Shown in pieces: positions 16,013 through 24,441 of a stretch of DNA of 36,538 nt; position 1 is the first letter of the stretch, and the number at the start of each line of letters is the position of its first letter. The position numbers and the translations under genes were made by a program. Origin of the DNA: an uncultured Bacteroidales bacterium. GTDB taxonomy: Bacteria; Bacteroidota; Bacteroidia; Bacteroidales; UBA932. The stretch lies in the NCBI GenBank assembly GCA_934678915.1, contig CAKUSF010000006.1:1-36538 (forward strand). Reading direction: 5' to 3'. The notes under the pieces are model-generated. The model searched no databases and was not told the DNA's origin. It saw only the letters and a program-made list of their open reading frames with translations.

Positions 16013-16914
16013 TGAGAAAGTCAATCATTATTCTTATGGCCTCGGCCCTTCTTCTTAGTTCAGCGTCTTGCTCACAGAAGAAGGCCGAGAGTCCTGTCAA
16101 GAAGGACATCAGTGTTCAGCTCTACAGCATCAGAGACGTAATCGGCAACCCGGAAAAGTACGCACAAAACCATGAGGAGGCTTTTAAGGCCCTGGCAGAA
16201 ATGGGCTATACCTCAGTAGAAGCAGCGTGCTATTCTGACGGAAAGCTCTATGGGGTCGAGCCTGAGCAGTACAAGGCCGATCTTGAGGCAGCAGGGCTAA
16301 AATCCCTTTCCACTCACATTGGGCATAACCTTAGTGATGAAGAACTTGCATCAGGCGATTTCACAGAATCGATGAAGTGGTGGGATCAGGCCATAGCTGC
16401 TCATAAGGCAGCCGGATGCAAGTACATTGTCTGCCCAAGTTTCAAGGTTCCAGAAACCCTCGAAGGCCTCAAGACCTATTGCGACTACTTCAACGCCATC
16501 GGAGCCAGATGCAAGGAGAACGGAATGCTTTTCGGCTACCACAACCACTCCCACGAGTTCAAAAAGATAGACGATGCTGTCATCTATGAATATATGCTTG
16601 AAAACACTGATCCCGATAAAGTCTTCTTCGAGATGGACGTTTACTGGGCTGTGATGGGTAAGGCATATCCAGTTGAACTTTTCAGAAAATATCCTAATCG
16701 CTTCACTCTTCTTCACATCAAAGACCACAGAGAGCTTGGCGAAAGCGGTATGGTCGGCTTCGATGCAATATTCAAGAATGCCGCTATTGCTGGTATGAAG
16801 GATTTTGTAGTTGAAATTGAGGCATTTACCAATGGTGATTGGAAAGAAAGCATGAAAATGTGCGCTGATTACCTTCTTGAATCAGATTTCGTAAAGTCAA
16901 GTTACGCGGAATAA
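16012..16914 (+). CDS. Sugar phosphate isomerase/epimerase-like lipoprotein (AP endonuclease 2 fold)
   Basis: The 300-residue protein carries a lipoprotein signal (MRKSIIILMASALLLSSASC). The xylose-isomerase-like TIM barrel begins DISVQLYSIRDVIGNPEKY. Likely metal ligands are seen in YHNHSHEF, FFEMDVYW, HIKDHREL and FVVEIEAF. Despite the family name, an exported form is unlikely to act on phosphorylated sugars; a role as lyase, epimerase or isomerase on 3-keto sugars fits its operon. It ends at a strong terminator. The exact reaction is not known from sequence. Confidence 0.88.
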   Translation: MRKSIIILMASALLLSSASCSQKKAESPVKKDISVQLYSIRDVIGNPEKYAQNHEEAFKALAEMGYTSVEAACYSDGKLYGVEPEQYKADLEAAGLKSLSTHIGHNLSDEELASGDFTESMKWWDQAIAAHKAAGCKYIVCPSFKVPETLEGLKTYCDYFNAIGARCKENGMLFGYHNHSHEFKKIDDAVIYEYMLENTDPDKVFFEMDVYWAVMGKAYPVELFRKYPNRFTLLHIKDHRELGESGMVGFDAIFKNAAIAGMKDFVVEIEAFTNGDWKESMKMCADYLLESDFVKSSYAE

Positions 16915-16939
16915 TATTCCTCGAAATACATTTCTATTA

Positions 16940-16969
16940 CGGTGGGAGTTCTATTCCCACCGTTTTTTT
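16940..16969 (+). terminator. Intrinsic terminator after the sugar-processing operon
   Basis: The stem CGGTGGGA (16940-16947) pairs with TCCCACCG (16955-16962) around a 7-nt loop, followed by seven T residues. It lies 26 bp after the stop of the isomerase-like gene. Confidence 0.9.
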
Positions 16970-16992
16970 ATCATTATATAACCATTTTTTAC

Positions 16993-17000
16993 TATATTTG
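16993..17000 (+). promoter_or_regulatory. -7 box ahead of the MTA/SAH deaminase gene
   Basis: TATATTTG matches TAnnTTTG exactly, 55 bp before the ATG at 17056 and just after the preceding terminator. No TTTG -33 element is evident at 19-21 bp. Confidence 0.5.
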
Positions 17001-17055
17001 AAAAATTTAGACAAAATCATTAATGAATTTAAAAGTTTCTTAGACATATTCAATT

Positions 17056-18333
17056 ATGGACAAGATTCTGCTTAGAAATATCACTTCCGATGGGAGGCAG
17101 GTGGACATCTCCATCGCTGACGGGCTGATTGAAAGAATTGCCCCCCATTCTGACGAGTACCGGGAAGCAGCCTCTGGCGTAGAGACTGTTGACTGCACAG
17201 GTAAGGTAGCTGTCCCAGGGTTCATCAACATGCACACGCATGCAGCCATGTCTCTGATGCGTGGAGTTGGTGAGGACATGGTGCTTCAAGATTGGCTAAA
17301 GCACATTTGGGCGATTGAATCAAAGCTGGACGCTCCATTCATCTATTGGGGGACAAAGGTTGCCTCTCTAGAGATGATAAAGACCGGAACTACCACATTC
17401 AACGACCATTACTGGTTCTCACCTACGGCAAGAATTGCAGCTTCTGAGATGGACATCCGGGCCGCTGTCTCTTACTTGTTTCTCAACCATAACGATCCGA
17501 AGGAAGCCGAGAGGGAAAAAGAGCAATGCATTGAGATGCACGAAACTGTGCCGGGATGGAACTCCCGCTCGATTTTCACTATCGGAATCCACTCCATTTA
17601 TTCAGTAAGCGAGGACCTGATCATTTGGGCTACTGAATATGCTCGCAAACACAACCTCAAGATCCACATCCATCTTGCTGAGTCAGAGCGTGAAGATCTT
17701 GACTGCAAGGCCGCTCATGGTGGGCTCTCCCCTGTCGAATATCTTGATGCCATCGGGGTCCTCGGACCAGATCTCATCGCTGCGCACACACTTTGGCTTT
17801 CTGAACATGACATAGAACTGTTGGGAAAACACCATGTTAACTGCGTACACAACATCAATTCCAACACTAAGCTGTCATCCGGCTATAAGTTCAAATGGAA
17901 GGAACTCACTGATGCCGGTGCCAATGTATGTCTTGGAACTGACGGTTGCGCTTCGTCCAACAATCTGGACATGCTGGAGACGATGAAAACAACGGCTCTA
18001 TTTCAAAAGGCATGGAGAAAAGACCCTTCGGCCCTTCCACTCCAGACGCTTTTGGACATGGCGACAGTCAACGGGGCCAAAGCATTCGGCCTCAAAACCG
18101 GCAAGATTGCAGAAGGCTATGAGGCTGACATCCAAATCGTTGACACAAACGACACATTCTTCCTCTCACCCGGCCCCTTCCTCGCTAACTTCATCTACTC
18201 CGCTCACAGTGATTGCATCTCGTCCTTGATCGCAGGAGGAAAGTTCGTGATGCGCGACCGCAAAGTGTTCGGAGATAAGATGATTCTCAAGGGTGCCAAA
18301 ACTGTCTTGAACGAAATCGACTATAAACCTTAA
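17056..18333 (+). CDS. mtaD: 5-methylthioadenosine/S-adenosylhomocysteine deaminase (amidohydrolase)
   Basis: The 425-residue metal-dependent amidohydrolase contains the metal motif NMHTHAAMSLMRGVGEDM followed by LQDWLKHIWAIESKL, the pattern of the MTA/SAH deaminase group. Further ligands are in HIHLAESERED and the Asp of LGTDGCASSNNLDMLE. It removes ammonia from the adenine ring of 5'-methylthioadenosine or S-adenosylhomocysteine, giving methylthioinosine or S-inosylhomocysteine. A purine nucleoside phosphorylase follows 47 bp downstream and could split the product. Guanine or atrazine-type deaminases are less likely given the N-terminal motif. Substrate preference cannot be read from sequence. 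Confidence 0.87.
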   Translation: MDKILLRNITSDGRQVDISIADGLIERIAPHSDEYREAASGVETVDCTGKVAVPGFINMHTHAAMSLMRGVGEDMVLQDWLKHIWAIESKLDAPFIYWGTKVASLEMIKTGTTTFNDHYWFSPTARIAASEMDIRAAVSYLFLNHNDPKEAEREKEQCIEMHETVPGWNSRSIFTIGIHSIYSVSEDLIIWATEYARKHNLKIHIHLAESEREDLDCKAAHGGLSPVEYLDAIGVLGPDLIAAHTLWLSEHDIELLGKHHVNCVHNINSNTKLSSGYKFKWKELTDAGANVCLGTDGCASSNNLDMLETMKTTALFQKAWRKDPSALPLQTLLDMATVNGAKAFGLKTGKIAEGYEADIQIVDTNDTFFLSPGPFLANFIYSAHSDCISSLIAGGKFVMRDRKVFGDKMILKGAKTVLNEIDYKP

Positions 18334-18380
18334 AATAAATAATCATGGCGCGTGCGGAAAATCCTAACGTGCAATAATTT

Positions 18381-19217
18381 ATGAATATCATGGATCCAAG
18401 AGCAGAAAGAATCTATGAAGCCGCTGATTATGTCAGGCAACAACTTGGAGACCTCAAGCCAGAGGTCGGCATCGTGCTAGGCAGCGGCCTTGGAAAACTT
18501 GCGGACAGCATAAGCACTCCGCTGACAATACCTTATAAAACAATCCCAGGATTTCCGGTTTCCACAGCAATAGGCCATAAAGGCAATTTCATCGTGGGCA
18601 AACTTGGAGGGAAGACAGTCATCGCAATGCAAGGACGCATCCACTACTATGAAGGCTACCCGATGGAATTGGTGACACTGCCTATCAGAGTGATGAAAGT
18701 CATCGGAATCAAGTACTTGTTCGTGTCCAATGCTGCCGGTGGTGTCAACTACAACTTCAAAGTAGGAGACTTGATGATCATAAAAGATCACATCAATCAG
18801 TTGCCTAACCCACTGATAGGACCGAACTTAGATGATTTCGGGCCAAGATTTCCAGACATGACCAGGCCTTATGATCTCAGATTGATTTCTATGGCTGAGG
18901 AAATTGCCGCAGAAATAGGAATCAAATTACACAAAGGGGTCTATTTCGGAGGCACCGGTCCAACTTACGAGACACCTGCCGAGTACAAGTACATCCGCAC
19001 CATCGGTGGAGATGCCACTGGAATGTCAACTATTCCGGAAGTGATTGTTGCAAGGCACTCGAACATTCCTGTGTTCGGAGTGTCTGTGATCACAAATGAG
19101 GCACACGATGACTACGCTCCTGACTATGTTAATGATGGTGACGATGTCGTGAAGGCCGCAGACGCGGCTGCGGACAGGATGTGCGCCCTGTTCACTAGAA
19201 TGATAGAATCACTATAA
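18381..19217 (+). CDS. Purine nucleoside phosphorylase (PNP family I, trimeric type)
   Basis: The 278-residue protein splits purine nucleosides with phosphate into base and (deoxy)ribose-1-phosphate. Family I marks are [13 protein letters not shown] (phosphate loop), [52 protein letters not shown] and [33 protein letters not shown] carries the base-binding Asn-Glu region. NEAHDD differs from the textbook human Asn243 context, so specificity is open. A second in-frame ATG three codons in (18390) is also a reasonable start. Its position after the MTA/SAH deaminase gene suggests it could phosphorolyse inosine-type nucleosides made by that enzyme. Confidence 0.92.
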   Translation: MNIMDPRAERIYEAADYVRQQLGDLKPEVGIVLGSGLGKLADSISTPLTIPYKTIPGFPVSTAIGHKGNFIVGKLGGKTVIAMQGRIHYYEGYPMELVTLPIRVMKVIGIKYLFVSNAAGGVNYNFKVGDLMIIKDHINQLPNPLIGPNLDDFGPRFPDMTRPYDLRLISMAEEIAAEIGIKLHKGVYFGGTGPTYETPAEYKYIRTIGGDATGMSTIPEVIVARHSNIPVFGVSVITNEAHDDYAPDYVNDGDDVVKAADAAADRMCALFTRMIESL

Positions 19218-19229
19218 TATTCATAGACA

Positions 19230-19448
19230 ATGACGTACGCTTACATACTCTATTTTGTCTTCGCAGTGTTCATCATAGGGTTCGGTTCTGCTCTTTTGAT
19301 TAAAGGTGTGCCGATTTCATGGAAAATCGTCTGCATCCTGTTGATAGGGGTTTATTTTCTCTACAGAGGAATAGCCACCTGTGTCAATCAAAAACGCAGA
19401 CGCGAGCGCGAGGAATTCGATAAAGGGAATGACCCTGCAAACGCTTAA
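19230..19448 (+). CDS. Small hypothetical membrane protein
   Basis: The 72-residue protein has two predicted transmembrane helices (YILYFVFAVFIIGFGSALLI and ISWKIVCILLIGVYFLYRGI) and a positively charged then acidic cytosolic tail (NQKRRREREEFDKGNDPAN). It starts 12 bp after the PNP stop, in the same direction. I do not recognise a family. The spacing and clear membrane topology support a real gene rather than chance. Confidence 0.6.
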   Translation: MTYAYILYFVFAVFIIGFGSALLIKGVPISWKIVCILLIGVYFLYRGIATCVNQKRRREREEFDKGNDPANA

Positions 19449-19465
19449 TTTGGGCACATTCACAG

Positions 19466-19521
19466 GTCGCTTCGACAAGTTCAGCGACCACTGAGTGTCG
19501 GTCGCTGAGCCTATCGAAGCG
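19466..19521. repeat. Palindromic dispersed repeat, copy C, upstream of nadE
   Basis: The arm at 19468-19489 (CGCTTCGACAAGTTCAGCGA and two more bases) and the arm at 19499-19521 (GGTCGCTGAGCCTATCGAAG core) are inverted copies of the same sequence as copies A and B. The order of the arms is opposite to copies A and B. The element ends 30 bp before the nadE ATG. Confidence 0.85.
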
Positions 19522-19551
19522 ACTAAAACTTCAAACGACAATATTGATAAT

Positions 19552-21654
19552 ATGGATTTAGGACTTTTCAGAGTTGCCGCTGCCGTGCCAAGAGTGAAAG
19601 TAGCGGATGTTGAATATAACACCGAATCAATCTGCAAATTGACCGGAAAGGCTGAGGAAGAGGGAGCATCACTCGTTGTGTTCCCAGAGCTTTCCATAAC
19701 AGGCTACACATGCCTTGACCTTTTCGGCCAGAATCTCCTTTTGACCAAATCTGAGGAAGCTGTTGCTCAGATCATGAATTTTACAAGAGGTAAGCACATC
19801 ACCGTCGTTGTAGGTGCTCCAGTGAGATTCAGAGGACGGCTTTACAACTGCGCAATTGTTGTCAGAAACGGTGGACTCAAGGGCATCGTGCCGAAAATCT
19901 ACCTTCCAACCTATGCGGAGTTCGATGAAGGACGATGGTTCGCTTCTGGATCAGACTTTCTTGGCCCTGACAACTCGTCCACCGGACGTTTCGTTGACGA
20001 TGGCAAAGACTATTACAGGGATGGGTTCGACTCAATCATCAAATATTGTGGGCATAGGTGCAACATCTCCCCTAACCTCCTGTTCACTGTTGGAAACGCG
20101 ACATTCGGCATTGAAATCTGTGAGGACTTCTGGACTCCTATTCCACCATCCTCATTCCTCGCCCCTTCTGGAGCTCAGGTTATTGTGAACATCTCAGCAT
20201 CAAATGAGGTAATGACCAAGCATCAACAACGCAAGGAACTCATTTCCAACCAATCAGGGCGTACAGTATCGGGCTACATCTATTGCTCGGCTGGTTATGG
20301 AGAATCCTCAATGGACACGGTTTATGGAGGTTCCTCGATCATCTGCGAGAACGGACGTGTTCTTGCCGAAAACGAGAGGTTCCAACTCCACGACACGATG
20401 ATTATCTCTGACCTTGACATCGAAAGGTTGAACGTCCTTCGTCAGAAGAAGAATTCATTCAGAGGCATGACTCCTGACGGTACTTCAGCGTGTGAATATT
20501 CAGGATTATATTCATGCTTCGACCTTGGTCCCGCTGCTCCCACTGACTTTGAAAAGAAATTCTACCGCTATGTGGAGCCTCACCCATTCCTCCCAGAAGG
20601 AGATCCGTCTGAAATAGCGGAACGTTCCAAGGAGATCCTCCAGATTCAGACAACCGGGCTCATCGCTCGTCTAGAGCACATCAATTGCAGAAAGGCCGTT
20701 CTGGGAATATCCGGTGGCCTAGACAGCACACTGGCACTCCTTGTGACTGTCATGGCTTTCGATAAGCTGGGAATCCCGCGCAAAAATGTCATCGGAATCA
20801 CCATGCCTGGACTTGGTACAACTCATCGGACAAAATCCAATGCTGTGGATTTGATGGAGGTTCTTGGTATCACCACACGCGAGATTTCCGTTGTAGCCGC
20901 TGTTGAACAGCATTTCAAGGACATCGGACACGATCCGAAGGTAATGGATTCCACCTACGAGAACGCCCAAGCGCGTGAAAGGACACAGATTCTGATGGAC
21001 ATCGCCAATCAAGAGAATGGTATAGTGATTGGTACAGGTGATCTTTCTGAGTTAGCACTCGGTTGGTGCACCTACAACGGTGATCACATGTCCATGTACG
21101 CTGTGAATGCCTCGGTTCCAAAGACTTTGATCAAGTACCTTGTGCGTTGGGCCGCCAGAAATGTGTTCACCAACGCATCCTCAGACGGTGGCAGAAGTGC
21201 AGGAGAGATTCTTCTCGACATTGCGGACACCCCTATCAGTCCGGAACTTACACCTGCTGACTCAAAGGGACAGATCAAGCAAAAAACCGAAGATCTTATA
21301 GGTCCTTATGAACTGCACGATTTCTTTATCTATAACTTCATCAGGTACGGTTACTCTCCTGTCAAGATTTTCCATCTGGCATGCCGTGCGTTCGGTGAGG
21401 CCGAGAATGGAACCGACATCAGCTCCGGGAAGGACAACGTGAAGCACCCAGATGTGACATTCGACAAGGCCACGATCTTAAAATGGCTGAGGAAGTTCTA
21501 TTGGCGCTTCTTCAGTCAGCAATTCAAGCGATCTTGCATGCCAGATGGTCCGAAGATCAGTCTTGTAAGTTTCTCACCGCGTGGAGACTGGCGTATGCCA
21601 TCTGACGCGCAGGTTCAGCTCTGGATCTCTGAGCTTGACAAGATTATTGTGTAA
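19552..21654 (+). CDS. nadE: NAD+ synthase, glutamine-hydrolysing
   Basis: The 700-residue two-domain enzyme makes NAD+ from nicotinate adenine dinucleotide, ATP and glutamine. The N-terminal nitrilase-type glutaminase has the Glu-Lys-Cys set in VVFPELSITGY, GIVPKIYLPTY and FGIEICEDFW. The C-terminal synthetase has the PP-loop AVLGISGGLDSTLALLV and GTGDLSELALGWCTYNGDHM. An in-frame ATG at 19495 would add 19 residues that are encoded by the end of a dispersed repeat, so the ATG at 19552 (protein starting MDLGLFRVAAAVPRVKVAD) is preferred. It is the last gene of the plus-strand unit. Confidence 0.95.
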   Translation: MDLGLFRVAAAVPRVKVADVEYNTESICKLTGKAEEEGASLVVFPELSITGYTCLDLFGQNLLLTKSEEAVAQIMNFTRGKHITVVVGAPVRFRGRLYNCAIVVRNGGLKGIVPKIYLPTYAEFDEGRWFASGSDFLGPDNSSTGRFVDDGKDYYRDGFDSIIKYCGHRCNISPNLLFTVGNATFGIEICEDFWTPIPPSSFLAPSGAQVIVNISASNEVMTKHQQRKELISNQSGRTVSGYIYCSAGYGESSMDTVYGGSSIICENGRVLAENERFQLHDTMIISDLDIERLNVLRQKKNSFRGMTPDGTSACEYSGLYSCFDLGPAAPTDFEKKFYRYVEPHPFLPEGDPSEIAERSKEILQIQTTGLIARLEHINCRKAVLGISGGLDSTLALLVTVMAFDKLGIPRKNVIGITMPGLGTTHRTKSNAVDLMEVLGITTREISVVAAVEQHFKDIGHDPKVMDSTYENAQARERTQILMDIANQENGIVIGTGDLSELALGWCTYNGDHMSMYAVNASVPKTLIKYLVRWAARNVFTNASSDGGRSAGEILLDIADTPISPELTPADSKGQIKQKTEDLIGPYELHDFFIYNFIRYGYSPVKIFHLACRAFGEAENGTDISSGKDNVKHPDVTFDKATILKWLRKFYWRFFSQQFKRSCMPDGPKISLVSFSPRGDWRMPSDAQVQLWISELDKIIV

Positions 21655-21660
21655 TAAACC

Positions 21661-21786
21661 CGTGTCCAAAGACAACTTCCGCAAACCCTCGCGCTTCGCG
21701 CTCGTCCCTCCCAGCCTATCGGCTGGGCCCCTCCCGCTTATAGCCGCGGGTGGCTAAGGTTAGCGGAAATTATCTTTGAACACCCG
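21661..21786. repeat. Multi-branched palindromic element between nadE and the CoA-transferase gene
   Basis: Outer arms 21663-21687 and about 21758-21783 are near-complementary. Read on the minus strand, most differences become G-U pairs. Inside are three hairpins: CGCG-CTT-CGCG (21690-21700), CCCAGCC-TATC-GGCTGGG (21710-21727) and CCCGC/GCGGG (21733-21750). The centre is G+C-rich, unlike the surrounding intergenic DNA. It sits between convergent genes, so it may terminate one or both transcripts, or be a MITE-like repeat. Confidence 0.75.
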
Positions 21787-21810
21787 AACGGCATTCTAAG
21801 GAATCCTACG

Positions 21811-23103
21811 CTATTTCAAACGTAGAAACGAGTAGCCGAAACGCTCACAAGCTGCGCGTTCAAGGGCTTCACGGTCGTCCGGGTGGGCAATAGAAATGAG
21901 GGCCTTAGCCCGCTCTGCTAGATTCTTGTTGCGAAGATAGACACAACCATATTCAGTGACAACGTATTGCGTCTGGAAACGGGTTGTGACCACACCGGCT
22001 CCGGGAGCAAGGTTGGCTACAATCTTTCCTCTTCCTTTTGCAGTCCGTGAAGGAAGGGCGATGAAAGTCTTGCCACCTTCTGACAAGGCGGCCCCGTACA
22101 TGAAATCGTGCTGACCTCCTACACTTGAAAAAATCTTCTCACCTATGCTGTCCGCGCAGATCTGACCGGTCAAGTCAACCTCAATTGCGGAGTTGATTGC
22201 CATGGCATTCGGATTCTGGCGGATGCGCTGAGGGTCGTTCGTCCAACTTACATCGTAGAAAACTGCATCCTTGTTGTGATCAAGATACTCGTACATGTGA
22301 CGCGAACCTAAAGCAAGACATGCAACGCTACGCCCTGGCTCAACTTTCTTCAAGGAATTGTCAATCACACCTGTTTGCATCAAGCGGAACACCCCGTCCG
22401 TCATCGCTTCCGTGTGGAGTCCCAGATGCTTATGGTCTTTCAGACCATTCAGAATAGCATTCGGAATGCCTCCGACACCTATCTGGAGTGTGGCCCCGTC
22501 CGGAATCTCAGCTGCGATGTACGAGCCGATGGCCGATTCGATCTCAGTAGGAGGCCCGAACTGCATGTCAACTGGAGGATCATCACACTCTATTGCAGCA
22601 GTGATTTTCGATTCATGAATCATAGCTGTACCATAAAGGTAAGGTATGCTCTTGTTCACCTGGGCAATCACAATCTTGGCAGACTCAACAGCCGGTTGTG
22701 CAAGGTCAGCGGAGATGTTGTAGCTGCAATAGCCATTCTCATCAGGAAGCGAACAGTTAATGCACGCTACATCTATTGGAATCTCACGACGACGAATAAG
22801 GGATGGAATCTCTCCCAAAAAGCCAGGAATAAGACTCCCATACCCTTGAGCCACGTACTCTCTCTGGTCTGAGCACAGGAACACACTGTTCACGAAAAAC
22901 GACTCTTTGTACTCCGGCTTGCAAAACGGAGCAGGTCCCTTAGTGATGTTGAAACCAGAGACAATATTGACTCCGCGAAGCTCATCTGCACGGCGAGCAA
23001 GAGCCTCTTGGATGATCACCGGAACGGCTGTACTTCCTTGGAAGAACACCCAATCTCCTGATTTCACGAGCTTAACAGCATCGTCTGCACTGACATATTT
23101 CAT
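21811..23103 (-). CDS. Acetyl-CoA hydrolase/transferase family CoA-transferase
   Basis: The 430-residue protein belongs to the family containing 4-hydroxybutyrate, butyryl and acetyl-CoA transferases. It opens YVSADDAVKLVKSGDWVFFQ. The region GLHTEAMTDGVFRLMQTG carries the expected catalytic glutamate, and GGQHDFMYGAALSEGGKTFI matches the CoA-binding signature. LQIGVGGIPNAIL is the conserved glycine-rich segment. It is the last gene of the ior operon, 18 bp after the aminotransferase. Its likely job there is to move CoA from the acyl-CoA made by IorAB onto acetate or another acid. The acyl specificity cannot be read from sequence. Confidence 0.85.
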   Translation of the reverse strand: MKYVSADDAVKLVKSGDWVFFQGSTAVPVIIQEALARRADELRGVNIVSGFNITKGPAPFCKPEYKESFFVNSVFLCSDQREYVAQGYGSLIPGFLGEIPSLIRRREIPIDVACINCSLPDENGYCSYNISADLAQPAVESAKIVIAQVNKSIPYLYGTAMIHESKITAAIECDDPPVDMQFGPPTEIESAIGSYIAAEIPDGATLQIGVGGIPNAILNGLKDHKHLGLHTEAMTDGVFRLMQTGVIDNSLKKVEPGRSVACLALGSRHMYEYLDHNKDAVFYDVSWTNDPQRIRQNPNAMAINSAIEVDLTGQICADSIGEKIFSSVGGQHDFMYGAALSEGGKTFIALPSRTAKGRGKIVANLAPGAGVVTTRFQTQYVVTEYGCVYLRNKNLAERAKALISIAHPDDREALERAACERFGYSFLRLK

Positions 23104-23121
23104 AATGTAACATTTTCAAAA

Positions 23122-24441
23122 TTAACGATTTTCATCCACCATAAGTCTCTCAAATGAACCGAGACGCTCATCCAGATCAGAGAAATCTTTTTCCGAATTA
23201 AGAAGTGAGACGCAGACCCTGATGCCTTCGCGGGTACTCCTTGTAGCGACCAAGGTTATTGCGCAGATTCCACATCTGAGCAAATTAAGAAGCAACTGGC
23301 TGCCAGTCAGGCCATCGTAACCGATAGTAAAAAAGAAACCATCGCTCACATCCTCTCCTAAATCCTTGTCATAAACGATGTAAAAACCATGGCGAAGAAA
23401 TATTTCTTTAGCCTTGCCGGCTCTACGTCCATATTCCCTCATCTGGCCCACAAAGTCATATTTCCCGTCTGCCGCTGAGCCAAGCATTTCAGCAAAGGCA
23501 TACTGCGCTGAATGAGAGCAGCTTGACGAGTTTACATAGAGATATGTGAGCGAGAAATTATCACCGAAGCGACCTATTCCATAACGTTCACGAAGGGCAG
23601 GATATTCCCGCTTGTAGAGTTTGTCGGAAATAGCAACCATAGCGATGCGCTCTCCGGCATAACTGAATATCTTGGATGCAGAAATCATCAGCACGCAATT
23701 GTCCGTGTAACGAGCAACAGTAGGCTGAAAAGGTGGAAGGAAAGGCATGGAGAGGTCCTTTCTGAAGTCCATGCACATGTAGGCCATGTCCTCAAGAGCA
23801 ATCACATCATACTTCGTGCAAAGCTCACCAAGACTCTTCAATTCATCTTCTGTCAGGCATACCCATGATGGATTGTTCGGATTTGAATATACTATCGCGC
23901 AGACACGCCCGTCTCCAAACACTTCTTCAAGTTTTTCCTTAAACCTATCCCCCCGGAAATCGTAAAGATCGAACATTCTGGTCTTGATTCCCAGAACCTT
24001 GGCTTGGACATAATGGGAAGGAAAGCCAGGATTCAGATAGACGACAGTGTCCTTTTTCGGATTCATCTGTATGCACTCAAGAAGGAGATTGTAACAGCCT
24101 TGCATTGAGCCGACTGTCGGGACAATACCTTCGGGAGAGATTTCCACCCCGACAAATGCTTTGATAAAGCGCGAGCCGTTCTCTTTCAATTCATGGATTC
24201 CACATGAAGGCGGATAGACAGAAGCAGCACCGTTGTCCAAGGCTTCCTTCTGAGCATCCAGACCGACTTTACACGCATTCATGCCTGGAATGCCAAACTC
24301 AAGATGAACGAACTTCTCACCAGAAATCCACTCCAACTCGTGAGACACGTTGACACACTGCCGGATTGTTGTCCGGACAATGTCAACTATGTCAAGCCGC
24401 TGAAGGACCTCATCTACAGTTTGTCTGGAGATAGGTTTCAT
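23122..24441 (-). CDS. PLP-dependent class I/II aminotransferase
   Basis: The 439-residue fold-type I enzyme has the PLP features GSMQGCYNLLLEC, VYSNPNNPSWVCLTEDEL and EDMAYMCMDF, with the Schiff-base lysine in MISASKIFSYAGERIAMVAI. Its overlap of 4 bp (ATGA) with iorB and the following CoA-transferase gene suggest that it converts an amino acid to the 2-oxo acid used by IorAB. The N-terminal extension (EVLQRLDIVDIVRTTIRQC) is of a type I associate with Bacteroidota homologues. Substrate is inferred from context only; aromatic amino acids are the best guess. Confidence 0.85.
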   Translation of the reverse strand: MKPISRQTVDEVLQRLDIVDIVRTTIRQCVNVSHELEWISGEKFVHLEFGIPGMNACKVGLDAQKEALDNGAASVYPPSCGIHELKENGSRFIKAFVGVEISPEGIVPTVGSMQGCYNLLLECIQMNPKKDTVVYLNPGFPSHYVQAKVLGIKTRMFDLYDFRGDRFKEKLEEVFGDGRVCAIVYSNPNNPSWVCLTEDELKSLGELCTKYDVIALEDMAYMCMDFRKDLSMPFLPPFQPTVARYTDNCVLMISASKIFSYAGERIAMVAISDKLYKREYPALRERYGIGRFGDNFSLTYLYVNSSSCSHSAQYAFAEMLGSAADGKYDFVGQMREYGRRAGKAKEIFLRHGFYIVYDKDLGEDVSDGFFFTIGYDGLTGSQLLLNLLRCGICAITLVATRSTREGIRVCVSLLNSEKDFSDLDERLGSFERLMVDENR

